Below, piece after piece: positions 15,317-23,127 of a stretch of DNA of 53,895 nt. Below the pieces are notes generated by a model. That model worked only from the letters and a program-made list of their open reading frames with translations, was not told where the DNA came from and did not search any database. The stretch is from Kitasatospora sp. SUK 42 (GTDB taxonomy: Bacteria > Actinomycetota > Actinomycetes > Streptomycetales > Streptomycetaceae). Both the position numbers and the translations under genes were made by a program. The first letter of the stretch is position 1. Each line of letters starts with the position of its first letter. Where the stretch lies: assembly GCF_015776785.2 (NCBI RefSeq), contig NZ_LFMD02000005.1:212828-266722 (forward strand), given 5' to 3'.

Positions 15317-16165
15317 ATGCCCCTGTCTCCATCGTCCAGTGCGCAGAGCGCCCGCGAGACGATCGCCAAGAGGTTGAGAGCACTTCAGCAGGATGCCGGC
15401 CTCACGGGGCATGATCTGGCCCTACGAACGGGCTTCAGCGAGTCGAAGGTCTCGCGCATCGCGGGCGCCAAGACCCCGCCATCCGCAGACGACATCCAAC
15501 GATGGTGTGCAGCCTGCGGCGCGGAGGATCAGGCTGCGGATCTGGTCGCCGCAAGTCGTGCGGCCGACGAGATGTACATCGAGTGGAAGCGCCTTCACCG
15601 AACGGGGATGAAGCACGCCCAGGACGCCATCCTGCCCCAGTTCAAGAACAGCCGGCAGATCCGGATGTACTGCTCCAACGTCATGCCCGGGATCGTTCAG
15701 CGCCGTGAATACGCCCGTGCGCTGATGGAGACCATCACGGCTTTCCAGAACACGCCGAACGACGTGGAGGCTGCCGTCGAGAGCCGGCTCCAGCGTGGAC
15801 GCTACCTCCACCAGGGGAGCTGCACCTACGCCTTCGTCCTGGAGGAAACGGTCCTCTACTACCCGCTCGGCGACGATGAGGCCATGGCGGATCAACTCCG
15901 CCACCTGCTGGAGGTCATGACCCTGCCCCGCGTCAGTCTCGGAGTGATTCCCTTCCGAGCCCCCCGCGTCATGTGGCCGCTCGAAGCCTTCTACATGTTC
16001 GATGACCGGCAGGTGGACGCCGAGCTGCTGACCGCCGTCGTCAAGATCACGATACCAACCGAGATCGCGGCGTACTCGAAGGCTTTCAAGGCCCTCTCCG
16101 GCATGGCGGTGCACGGCCGTGAGGCTCGGACCCTCATTGAACAGGCAATCCACGCGCTCGGGTGA
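15317..16165 (+). CDS. XRE family regulator with DUF5753 (copy 1)
   Basis: A 282-residue helix-turn-helix regulator. The XRE domain lies at about residues 14-70 (KRLRALQQDAGLTGHDLALRTGFSESKVSRI with the following AGAKTPPSADDIQRW). The DUF5753 domain covers about 95-275 with PGIVQRREYARALM, LEETVLYYPLG and VSLGVIPF. This is the class that includes WhiJ, usually paired with a small DUF397 protein; here the partners are DUF6879 and a small unknown protein. GCAAG-N5-GCAAG boxes lie before the cassette (14496) and just after this gene (16171), suggesting autoregulation and control of the next operon. Confidence 0.92.
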   Translation: MPLSPSSSAQSARETIAKRLRALQQDAGLTGHDLALRTGFSESKVSRIAGAKTPPSADDIQRWCAACGAEDQAADLVAASRAADEMYIEWKRLHRTGMKHAQDAILPQFKNSRQIRMYCSNVMPGIVQRREYARALMETITAFQNTPNDVEAAVESRLQRGRYLHQGSCTYAFVLEETVLYYPLGDDEAMADQLRHLLEVMTLPRVSLGVIPFRAPRVMWPLEAFYMFDDRQVDAELLTAVVKITIPTEIAAYSKAFKALSGMAVHGREARTLIEQAIHALG

Positions 16166-16170
16166 ATCCG

Positions 16171-16220
16171 TGCAAGACGATGCAAGATTGTGGCACCGCC
16201 TGTAGTCGCCTCCCTACGGT
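16171..16220 (+). promoter_or_regulatory. GCAAG-N5-GCAAG box 2 with candidate promoter
   Basis: GCAAG at 16171-16175 and 16181-16185, followed by AT, two bases and TGGC; TACGGT at 16215-16220 could be a -10 box. Box 4 (41697) shows the same GCAAGA-N4-GCAAGAT-N2-TGGC arrangement and a -10-like TAGCGT at almost the same distance (28 against 29 bases). It sits between the XRE gene and the next operon. Confidence 0.6.
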
Positions 16221-16262
16221 CTATCACGCACCCCCGCCCCCACGGCGAAGGAGGACAGACCG

Positions 16263-16481
16263 ATGGCGAGACGCACCCCCAAGCGTGAGTACCGAGAGGC
16301 CGTAACCGGGCCCCCGAAGTCCGAGTTGCACCGGCCCCCCGCCGGCTGGAACCCGCTGGACGACTACCTGGCGGCCAACACCGCTGGGCAAGCCCCGTCC
16401 GTGGGCAGTTTGCTCCAGATCGCCGCCGTACGGTCCTTCTGCCTCTGCGCCAACTGCGTGGCCCACAGGGGTGTGGCGTGA
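16263..16481 (+). CDS. small hypothetical protein
   Basis: A 72-residue basic protein beginning MARRTPKREYREAV with a clear AAGGAGG ribosome binding site 8 bases upstream. The middle has AGWNPLDDYLAANTAG and the end a CLCANC cysteine pair. No family recognised. First gene downstream of GCAAG box 2 and therefore the likely target of the XRE-DUF5753 regulator. Its TGA overlaps possible GTG starts of the following gene. Confidence 0.65.
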   Translation: MARRTPKREYREAVTGPPKSELHRPPAGWNPLDDYLAANTAGQAPSVGSLLQIAAVRSFCLCANCVAHRGVA

Positions 16482-16509
16482 GCTTCGCCCTCCCCACGTC
16501 CCCACGCGG

Positions 16510-16728
16510 ATGGAGCCGGCCCCGCTCTGCCCGAAGTGCTACCTCCAGACGGCGTACGACTCCGAGGTACCCACCGACGACACATGGAGCTGCGACATCC
16601 GCGGGTGTGACGGGATCGTCCTGTCGGCCGAGCACGTCAACGCCCACCCGGGCGAGAACGCCGTGCTCATCGTCGGCACCGACCACCGCTGGACCCACCA
16701 CACCGGCCAGTCGGCCAAGGCCGCCTGA
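16510..16728 (+). CDS. small zinc-ribbon-like protein
   Basis: A 72-residue protein with MEPAPLCPKCYLQTAYDS, then WSCDIRGCDGIVL: two Cys pairs (CPKC and CDIRGC) in zinc-ribbon spacing. The C-terminus is GTDHRWTHHTGQSA. A GTG at 16471 in the same frame would add 13 residues and overlap the upstream stop; I prefer the ATG at 16510 because the cysteine-rich domain begins there, but neither start has a strong ribosome binding site. It is cotranscribed with the 72-residue protein before it. It may be a nucleic-acid-binding or structural small protein; function unknown. Confidence 0.6.
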   Translation: MEPAPLCPKCYLQTAYDSEVPTDDTWSCDIRGCDGIVLSAEHVNAHPGENAVLIVGTDHRWTHHTGQSAKAA

Positions 16729-16876
16729 CCCGCTACTGGTAGCCACCACCGCGCCCCTGAGCGCCCACGAACTCCCGGCCCGTTCGGAACGGGTCATGAC
16801 AGGCCGGGCCTGAACGACCCTCACCGCTGCTCGTCCCTGTCCGGGCGGGCAGCGCCAACCCTGACTGGAGAGGCCC

Positions 16877-17089
16877 ATGAGCACCACCATCACGCCCAGC
16901 GTCGAGCTGGACGAGTTGGGCAAGTTCTTCACGATCGCCGCGCGCCGGATCGACGCGGGCCAGGCCGCGCCGGAGATGTTCTCCGCCGCCGTCGACGCGG
17001 CGTGGCACCGGCTCGTCGCCGACCCGGCTGCGCACGAGGCGCCGCCGGCCGCTTCGACGGCGGGACCTGGTACGTCACCCCATGGCTGA
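16877..17089 (+). CDS. small hypothetical protein, 3' end altered
   Basis: A 70-residue frame starting MSTTITPSVELDELGKFF with GGAG 8 bases upstream. The first 55 residues (to LVADPAAHEA) have normal coding character. The rest is the out-of-frame reading of kinase-like sequence that begins near 17040. I think a deletion fused the front of this gene to the middle of a kinase-like gene, so the native C-terminus is lost. Confidence 0.5.
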   Translation: MSTTITPSVELDELGKFFTIAARRIDAGQAAPEMFSAAVDAAWHRLVADPAAHEAPPAASTAGPGTSPHG

Positions 17090-17664
17090 GCGGGCCGTCC
17101 ACCTGGCAGGTCTTCCGACCCGTACGCAAGGGTGACGGAGGACGGGAGGAAGCCCTCGCCGCTTCGGTCGGGCTGTGTCGCGCCGTGGCGGCCTTCCACG
17201 CCGACGGGTGGGTGCACGGAGACCTCCAGCCCCAGCACGGCATCCACACCGACGACGGTGTCCGCCTCCTCGACTTCGCCTGGTCCCGCAGGCTCGACAG
17301 CACCCCGTGGCCGACGTTCGACGGCACGATGATCCACCTCACCGCGCCCGAACTGGCCGCCCGGATCATCAACGGCCCCCAACCCGTCGACACGACACAG
17401 ACCGCCGACGTCTACGCCCTCGCCGGAACCCTGTGGACCTGCGTCACCGGGAAGTGGCCGTTGGACTACGCCACCGCCAGCCTCGAACCGGGAACACCGG
17501 TGGAGGAGATCCGCAAGGCCATGGCCCACAGAGCCGTCCCCATGTCCACCGCGACGCCCTGGCCCGCCCTCCAGGCCCGACTGCGCCATGTCCTGCTGGC
17601 CGCCCCCGACGACCGGCCCACCGCCGCCGAACTGGCGCAGCTCATCGAAGCGGTGGACGGGTGA
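17047..17664 (+). pseudogene. protein kinase-like protein lacking its N-lobe
   Basis: The catalytic half of a kinase fold: GTWYVTPWLSG, VHGDLQPQHGI (catalytic-loop HGDLxxxH form), VRLLDFAWSR (DFA in place of DFG), TAPELAARI and TADVYALAGTLW. The glycine-rich loop and phosphate-anchoring lysine of the N-lobe are missing, because the homology starts abruptly near 17047, out of frame with the 16877 gene. No good start codon precedes it, so it is probably a truncated gene. It ends with a GTGA overlap onto the GNAT gene, which shows the two were once a coupled pair. Confidence 0.6.
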
Positions 17665-18185
17665 TAGGGATCCGGGAGTTGGGCCCCGGCGACGCCGAGG
17701 CCCTGCTGCGGATCTACAGCGCGAAGTCGACCAAGTACCTGGGCCGGGCACCGATGGACGCCGCCGAAGCTCGCTCCTACGTGCGCGACGCCGCCGCCTC
17801 CGCAGTTCAGTCGCCCCGCACGCTGTACCTGCTCGGCCTCGACGTGGACGGGGACCTCCTCGGCATCGTCAAGCTTCACCGCGACCGTCCCGTCGCCGCC
17901 ATCAGCTACATCCTGCGCGCGGATGCCTGGGGCCGGGGCTACGCCACCGAGGGGGTCCGCAAGATCTTTGCCCTGGCCTTCGGCCGGCTTGGGCTGCCGG
18001 AGGTCCGCGCCAAGCACCACCAGGACAACCCGGCCTCTGGCCGCGTCCTCCGAAAGGCAGGGTTCGTCCCGACCGGCGAGCACGCCGGCTTCATGACCTA
18101 CGCCATACGCATCCCCGGCGGACGGGCAGATCCTCGACCTGCACCGCTGCGGAGTCCGTGTGTCACCATGTTGAGTTCTCCCTGA
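17661..18185 (+). CDS. GNAT family N-acetyltransferase
   Basis: A 174-residue GNAT protein. It starts at GTG 17661, overlapping the kinase-like stop by four bases. The acetyl-CoA-binding region is RADAWGRGYATEGVRKIFALAF (about 92-113), and KHHQDNPASGRVLRKAGF (about 119-136) is the RimJ/RimL-like ending. The last 20 residues (GGRADPRPAPLRSP onward) do not look domain-like and may be read-through into non-coding DNA. The substrate is unknown; small-molecule or protein N-acetylation is possible. Confidence 0.8.
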   Translation: MIGIRELGPGDAEALLRIYSAKSTKYLGRAPMDAAEARSYVRDAAASAVQSPRTLYLLGLDVDGDLLGIVKLHRDRPVAAISYILRADAWGRGYATEGVRKIFALAFGRLGLPEVRAKHHQDNPASGRVLRKAGFVPTGEHAGFMTYAIRIPGGRADPRPAPLRSPCVTMLSSP

Positions 18186-18597
18186 AGAAGCGCGGTTGCT
18201 GCGGCTACGTCCCCGAGGAATCGCTGGAAGCGGCTTGGGGCTTTGGGTCGGACAGCTCGGCAGGTATTGACCGGGCCTATGGCCGTGATGAGCACGTGGG
18301 CTTGGTGGCCCTGAAACCACACTGGAGTACTAGGCTCGCTAATGGCACGCCCGGTCGGTGTGCTTTCAGTCCAGGGTGTGAACTATTTCGCCGCGATTTG
18401 ACGTAGTGCTCGTTTGAGCAGCGATTTGGCTGATTAGTTCGGACACGGCGGTCGCGTTGATGGGTAAACGCTCGGCGGGTATGTGCTACACCAGGGGCAT
18501 CCTTACCGCGAGCGGAGTGGCGCTCGTCCAGAACGACGTTTCACTCATCGTCAGTGCAGGCGGGCCTATATGCGGATTGTCGTGTGGGAGTTGGCGG
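18186..18597. other. 412-bp non-coding stretch
   Basis: The frames crossing this stretch lack recognisable protein features. The composition is less G+C-rich around 18310-18480 (for example ttcgccgcgatttgacgtag), which fits a promoter region for the gene starting at 18598. No clear repeat or hairpin was found. Confidence 0.45.
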
Positions 18598-19704
18598 ATG
18601 CGATCACTGCAGCCAGCAGAGCAGGAGGATCTCATTCTTGGTGTTCCTCCAGCGAATGATCAGAGGATCTGGGAGCGGCTGGCCGAGGAGAATGAGGCCT
18701 CGGCCGGACTCGTAGGGAGCTGGACGGCGGATGCCGGAACGGACGGCCGGGCAGCGCACACACAACCGGAATCCGCGACGCACGAGCCCTCGGAAGTGGA
18801 TGTTCAGGCGGGATGGATGGATGAGCTGCCGCTGTGGGCCGGGCAGGGAACGGCTGAGCCAGTACGTGCTCGGTCGGCGACGGACGAGGCCGGTCTGCCC
18901 GATCTGAAGGCGCAGCTACGGGAGGTGGTGGCGGCCTGGAAGGAGATCGTGCCCGAGGGGCGCAGCACGGCCGACGACCTGCGGCTGGCCCTGGAAGCCG
19001 ATGTCGAGGCGCTGCAGGTTCGGTGGCAGCAGGTTGCTGTGGCCCTGGGAAGGCCTGCGCGGCCGGTCACCGAGCGGGCGACGGTTCACCCTGCGGCAGG
19101 GCAGGGCGCGGAGGCCGTCAACGCGGCGCTCCGCGACGCCGATCGGTGTTCCCCAACCCTTCACGGCGCACCGGAGTGGCAGCAACTCCGGGCGGTGCGA
19201 GAAGCGGTGGGCCACCTGTGGCGAACCCTCACGGTGGGGGCGGGGGAGTATGCCGGTCGGCTCCTCGCCGACCAGCGTGTCTCCGAGTTCCTTCGCAATG
19301 TGTCGATCCACGCGTGCGAGGCGATCGCCCGGCTCGCGCACCTGGGCTCTGACCGTCTGCGCCGTGGCCAGGTCGCGCTGCCGAGCGCAGAGACCCTCCT
19401 CGCACTCGGCAACGCAGCAGGTGCCTACAGCATGTCCGCTCGGGGTCAGGGCAGCGCTCCCGCCCCCGAGGCCGGACCGCCGTCCTTGACCGTCGATGTT
19501 CCCGGACTGCGGCGGATGGGCGAGGCGTTGCGACGGCCGGGCCCGATGTCCGCGCAACTCAGGAGCGTCTCGGCGAGCGCGGCCAGGGCAAGGTCGGCCT
19601 GCCGGCTCCCGAAGCGGCCGGCCGTCGCGGCAGGTGAACAGCCCGCACACCTGCGGCACGGCGGATCGGCCGTCCAGCCGGGACGCAAGCCCAACCAGAG
19701 GTGA
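18598..19704 (+). CDS. uncharacterised 368-aa helical protein
   Basis: I do not recognise this protein. I chose the ATG at 18598 (MRSLQPAEQEDLILG) with GGGAG upstream; a frame extension to 18457 is open but does not look coding. Residues 1-110 are acidic and low-complexity. The middle (about 105-275) is predicted-helical (LRLALEADVEALQVRWQQV, AVREAVGHLWRTLTVGAGEYAGRLL, SIHACEAIARLAHLG), and the last 90 residues are basic and proline-rich. It is the first gene of the stretch leading to the duplicated 128/551-aa genes and the conjugation operon, and is probably part of the same accessory element. Confidence 0.65.
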   Translation: MRSLQPAEQEDLILGVPPANDQRIWERLAEENEASAGLVGSWTADAGTDGRAAHTQPESATHEPSEVDVQAGWMDELPLWAGQGTAEPVRARSATDEAGLPDLKAQLREVVAAWKEIVPEGRSTADDLRLALEADVEALQVRWQQVAVALGRPARPVTERATVHPAAGQGAEAVNAALRDADRCSPTLHGAPEWQQLRAVREAVGHLWRTLTVGAGEYAGRLLADQRVSEFLRNVSIHACEAIARLAHLGSDRLRRGQVALPSAETLLALGNAAGAYSMSARGQGSAPAPEAGPPSLTVDVPGLRRMGEALRRPGPMSAQLRSVSASAARARSACRLPKRPAVAAGEQPAHLRHGGSAVQPGRKPNQR

Positions 19705-19859
19705 GCCGAGGCCCGGGGTGAGGTCAGCGCGTTCACGCTTTCCGGTGAGGCGCCCTGCGCTCCGCCCCGCGTTTATCCACAGGAACCCGGTTGTCACCCT
19801 GAACCACCACGAGCAGTGCTTGCCTGTCTCCGCACTGCCACCCGACCTGAGGACCGATC

Positions 19860-20246
19860 ATGAACCTGAGCTCCGACCAGCCGGACGTCGAGCAGGCGGC
19901 CGCCGTCGCCCTGAGGAGCGCCGCCGCTGCCGCACACGCGGTTGCGGACCTGGCAGTCAGCGACGACCGCTACGACCAGGTGGCAGCCCTCATCGCTGCC
20001 TCCTTCGCCACCAAGGCGACCATCTACCTACCACTGCCCGACAGTGATCCCGAGGACAGCGACTGCGCGGCGGACCACAACCTGGTCGGTCACCTGGCCG
20101 CCCTTGCCGACGCACTCGACGAGCTCGGCCGGCGCTCGCTGGACATTCGGCAGATGCGGGACCGTCACATGGCCGCCCTCCACACGCGAGACGCCGCCAC
20201 CGCACTGCGCAACGCCCTGCCCGTCGAGCAGGGAACGGCCGGATGA
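19860..20246 (+). CDS. uncharacterised 128-aa protein (duplicated block, copy 1)
   Basis: A 128-residue helical protein. It has VEQAAAVALRSAAAAAHAVADLAVSDDRYDQVAALIAAS, then YLPLPDSDPEDSD, ALADALDELGRRS and the closing TALRNALPVEQG. The product at 22109 is its paralogue (the same DDRYDQ, DALDELGR and ALRNALPVE words). Its TGA overlaps the ATG of the 551-residue gene by four bases (ATGA), so the two are coupled, perhaps as subunits of one complex. Function unknown. Confidence 0.75.
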   Translation: MNLSSDQPDVEQAAAVALRSAAAAAHAVADLAVSDDRYDQVAALIAASFATKATIYLPLPDSDPEDSDCAADHNLVGHLAALADALDELGRRSLDIRQMRDRHMAALHTRDAATALRNALPVEQGTAG

Positions 20247-21898
20247 TGGACGCCACCTGGGGCGATTTCGTCACCTTGGCTGCCTCCAGAATGGAGTACG
20301 CCCTGGCGGCCCTCACCCTCGCCGACGCCGGGAGCCCAAGCACACCAGGCCAGCATGCCGCCCGCAGTGAGGCGCTGGCGGATATCTTCCAGCTGCTCCG
20401 CCGTAACTCCAGCCGATTCGGCCGCCTCGCTCCCGACCCGCTCGGCATCGCTGAGGGCGACGTCGCCCGACTGCACAGCAACGTCGAGGTTCTCGGCCGG
20501 TTGCTGCGGGACGAGGCCTTCTACGCCTGGCCCGAGCCCGACCCGGCGGCATCGCACCTGGCCGAAGCCGTGTGCTTCCTGCGCTTCGCAGGGGACTTGC
20601 TCGCCAGCCACCACGGGCCGGATGGAGAGCCCCGCAGTCCCTACGCCGCGTATCTGGACAGTGCCGGTGTCGCGCGCCATGTGGTTGCCCAGACGGCCGA
20701 ACTCGCCAGCGTTGCCGGGCGTGTGGCCGTACGGATCGGCCAGCTGTGCCCGTCCGACCGCCGGGTGGTCCGTAGCCATGCCGTGGCCTACCGGCTCAGG
20801 GAGCGTGCGGTGCTGATCGAGCAGGCGGCGATCGGCATCCAGCGTCAGCTCCACTCGCCCCGCCCATCCATTCCGGCTCCAGGTCTCATGCACCTCCCAT
20901 CGGCGGCCACGAAGCGGCCGCTCCCGGTCAGACCGGGCGAGCCGCGGCAGGAAGCGCTCCGGGCAGTCGATGCAGGTCTGGGATGGCTAGCTGCCCACGT
21001 GGCGCAGCAGGCGTCCCAGCGTCTTCCGGACGCCACCGTCGCCGAGTTGTCGATCGCCGCGGACCACTGCGCGGTCGCCCACGTGTTCACTGCCCGTCTT
21101 ATTGAGCACACCCGGCATCTCCTCACCCCAGACCCTGTCGCTCAGGGAGTCATTGACGCGGCCGGCGGTGCTCTGCGCGCGGCAGCTCAGACCTGGCAGC
21201 AGGCCGCGACCAGTTGGAAGTCGGGCCTCGGCAGCGCGCCCGCAGTCTCGAACCCCCATCTCGTGCGTGAGGCAGAATTCGCGGTGGTCCGGCTCGGCCG
21301 CACCCTCTTCTCCTCAGGCTGGACCTGTCGCGACACCGGGCAGCGTGCCCCCAGGGCCCCGCACGAGATCATCAAAGCGCCGGGCGACGCGGCCCACTTG
21401 CTCGCTGCCGCCCACGCCGTCCCCGCTTCCGGACAGATCCTCGCGGAACACGTTCCGCGCATTGCCGCAGCCCTGGTCCAGCGCGGAGCACTCCTCAGCT
21501 CCGACCCCGCCCACAACCCCCGCGGCAGTACGCCCGCCGACCAGTTCCGGAATGGCTGGACCAGGTGGTACCGAGCGGCGCCCGAGCAGATCCACCACAT
21601 CACGGACGCCTACAACAGCGCCCGCCAGGCGTCTGCTGCAGCGCAGATCGCCACCGCCCGCGCGGCCGAAGCGGTTGGCCACCCGCTCGGCCGGGCCGTG
21701 CTCGACGCCGACCGCCGAATCACGCTCGGCTTCACCGGTGACCCTTCCTCCGACACCCGGCGGGTGAAGGCCGCCGCCGCCCGTGCCCGCAGTACGACGG
21801 TGGTCCGCCCGTCGGATCCGGCGCGACTGCCGGCACACCGTGCGTCCGAGCTCTCCCGTGAGGTCGGCGCGCTCCATCCGAGGCGGAGGACCCGTTAG
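20243..21898 (+). CDS. uncharacterised 551-aa protein (duplicated block, copy 1)
   Basis: A 551-residue, largely alpha-helical soluble protein with no domain I recognise. Notable segments are TWGDFVTLAASRMEYALAAL at the start, ASHHGPDGEPRSPYAAYLDS (about 130-150), RERAVLIEQAAIGIQRQ (about 187-203) and a basic C-terminus ending LSREVGALHPRRRTR. It begins four bases inside the 128-aa gene. The second copy of this gene (22507-25823) is broken by stops, deletions and an insertion sequence, so this is the only complete copy. The association with DUF4913 and the conjugation operon suggests a role in the mobile element (inference). Confidence 0.72.
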   Translation: MMDATWGDFVTLAASRMEYALAALTLADAGSPSTPGQHAARSEALADIFQLLRRNSSRFGRLAPDPLGIAEGDVARLHSNVEVLGRLLRDEAFYAWPEPDPAASHLAEAVCFLRFAGDLLASHHGPDGEPRSPYAAYLDSAGVARHVVAQTAELASVAGRVAVRIGQLCPSDRRVVRSHAVAYRLRERAVLIEQAAIGIQRQLHSPRPSIPAPGLMHLPSAATKRPLPVRPGEPRQEALRAVDAGLGWLAAHVAQQASQRLPDATVAELSIAADHCAVAHVFTARLIEHTRHLLTPDPVAQGVIDAAGGALRAAAQTWQQAATSWKSGLGSAPAVSNPHLVREAEFAVVRLGRTLFSSGWTCRDTGQRAPRAPHEIIKAPGDAAHLLAAAHAVPASGQILAEHVPRIAAALVQRGALLSSDPAHNPRGSTPADQFRNGWTRWYRAAPEQIHHITDAYNSARQASAAAQIATARAAEAVGHPLGRAVLDADRRITLGFTGDPSSDTRRVKAAAARARSTTVVRPSDPARLPAHRASELSREVGALHPRRRTR

Positions 21899-21908
21899 CG
21901 TCGGCCGG

Positions 21909-22021
21909 TCAGGTGTCGTCCTCGATGGTGCGCCAGACGCTGGGCACCCTGCCGCGGGGCGATGTTCGGTCCGGTGCTCGCCCTTGGCGCAGTCGCTGAA
22001 GCGGCAGTTCGGGCCGTACAT
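21909..22021 (-). pseudogene. DUF4913 C-terminal remnant (duplicated block, copy 1)
   Basis: The minus strand reads CRFSDCAKGEHRTEHRPAAG and, after a -1 frameshift, GRVPSVWRTIEDDT then TGA. The intact DUF4913 protein at 25846 has GCTKGEHRTGHRLPGRVPSVWYMDD at its end. Only about the last 40 codons survive, tail to tail with the 551-aa gene, exactly as the intact copy lies relative to the broken 551-aa gene. This shows the block was duplicated as a unit. Confidence 0.7.
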
Positions 22022-22108
22022 GTTTGTCCACAGGCGGCCAGACTGTCGCCGGCCCCGCCAGTGTGACTGCCTACTGTTTGATGCCGAGCCACTTTGGAGT
22101 ACAGACCT

Positions 22109-22510
22109 ATGAACCTGAATCCTCACGGTGCCCAGGATGTCGAGCAGGTTGCTGCCGGCCTTCTGTCGTGCGCGATCACGGCTGCGCACGATCTGGCCGA
22201 CCTCGCGGTCCAGGACGACCGCTACGACCAACTGGCCGCCCTCGCCGCCGCTGCCTATGCCAGTCAGGCGAGCTGCTATCTGCCGCTGTCGGACGCTTCC
22301 CCTGCTGACATGGACGGTGGGATCGGCCATCACGACCTGATCCACCGTGTGGACGCCGTCGCCGACGCCCTCGACGAGCTCGGCCGCAGCTCGACCGACC
22401 TCCGGGAAATGCGGGACCACCACACAGCCGCCCTACATGCCCGCAACGCGGCCATCGCGCTGCGCAACGCCCTGCCTGTCGAGGAAGGCGCGGACGATGC
22501 GGCTGGATGA
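22109..22510 (+). CDS. uncharacterised 133-aa protein (duplicated block, copy 2)
   Basis: A paralogue of the 19860 product: DVEQVAAGLLSCAITAAHDLADLAVQDDRYDQLAAL, YLPLSDASPADMD, VADALDELGRSSTDLREMRD and ALRNALPVEEG align throughout. The ATG at 22109 matches the copy 1 start. Its TGA overlaps the ATG (22507) of the broken 551-aa homologue, preserving the ATGA junction of copy 1. It is still intact although its partner gene is destroyed, so it may work with the copy 1 partner or be on the way to decay. Confidence 0.72.
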   Translation: MNLNPHGAQDVEQVAAGLLSCAITAAHDLADLAVQDDRYDQLAALAAAAYASQASCYLPLSDASPADMDGGIGHHDLIHRVDAVADALDELGRSSTDLREMRDHHTAALHARNAAIALRNALPVEEGADDAAG

Positions 22511-23006
22511 GGTGGGATGTCACCTGGGGCGACTTGATCACCACGGCTTCCGCGCGGCTGGAGTCCACGCTCGCGGCCCTGGCCGAGAACGCGGGGCGAA
22601 GCACGTAGGGCCGGAACGCCGCCCGCAGTGAGACCCCTGCGGACACCTGACGCCTGCCGCACCAGTACGCTGGCTGCTCCGGCCCGCTCGCCCATGACCC
22701 GCTCGGCATTGGTGAGGGTGATGTCGCCCGCCTGAGGGACAATCTGGACGCTCTCGGGCAAGCGCTGCAGGGTGAGGCGACGTTCGCGTCCCCTGAGCCC
22801 GACCCAGTGGCCCGCCAGATCGCTGACGCCACCCAATCCCTCTCCTCGGCCGGCGATCCGCTGGCCAGCCACCACGGCCCGGCGGACCAGCCCCGCAGCC
22901 CCTACGCCGCCTATCTGGACAGCCCGATGGCCGCGTGCCACGTCATCGCCGAGACAGCTGAACTCGCGAGCACCACCGGGCGTCTGGCTGCCTGCTGGGC
23001 CAGCTG

Positions 23007-23014
23007 AGCCCGCT
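23007..23014 (+). repeat. target site duplication, left copy
   Basis: AGCCCGCT abuts the left terminal repeat; the right flank at 25625-25632 reads AGCCCGAT (7 of 8 identical). Eight bases is the duplication size expected for ISL3-family insertion. Confidence 0.65.
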
Positions 23015-23046
23015 GATGAGGATCGCTGAAAATGGCTCTGACCGGA
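23015..23046 (+). repeat. left terminal inverted repeat of the ISL3 element
   Basis: Begins GATGAGGATCGCTGAAAATG and ends TCTGACCGGA. It differs from the right repeat only at the thirteenth base (C here; the right end pairs as G on this strand). Confidence 0.85.
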
Positions 23047-23127
23047 GTTCTGTGAACGAGCGGAGAGATGCCGCGGACCTGCCGGCGGGCAGCTGCGGTG
23101 GGATCGCGTACTGGTTGACTGTCCGTC

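Noticed and set aside
16478..16813. 111-residue frame starting at GTG 16478
   Set aside because: It overlaps the zinc-ribbon frame, which has the CPKC/CDIRGC pattern; the alternative reads as arginine/serine-rich shadow sequence.
19705..22108. Toxin-antitoxin interpretation of the coupled 128/551-aa genes
   Set aside because: The overlap resembles such modules, but neither protein has a toxin or antitoxin motif and the larger one is far too long for a typical pair.
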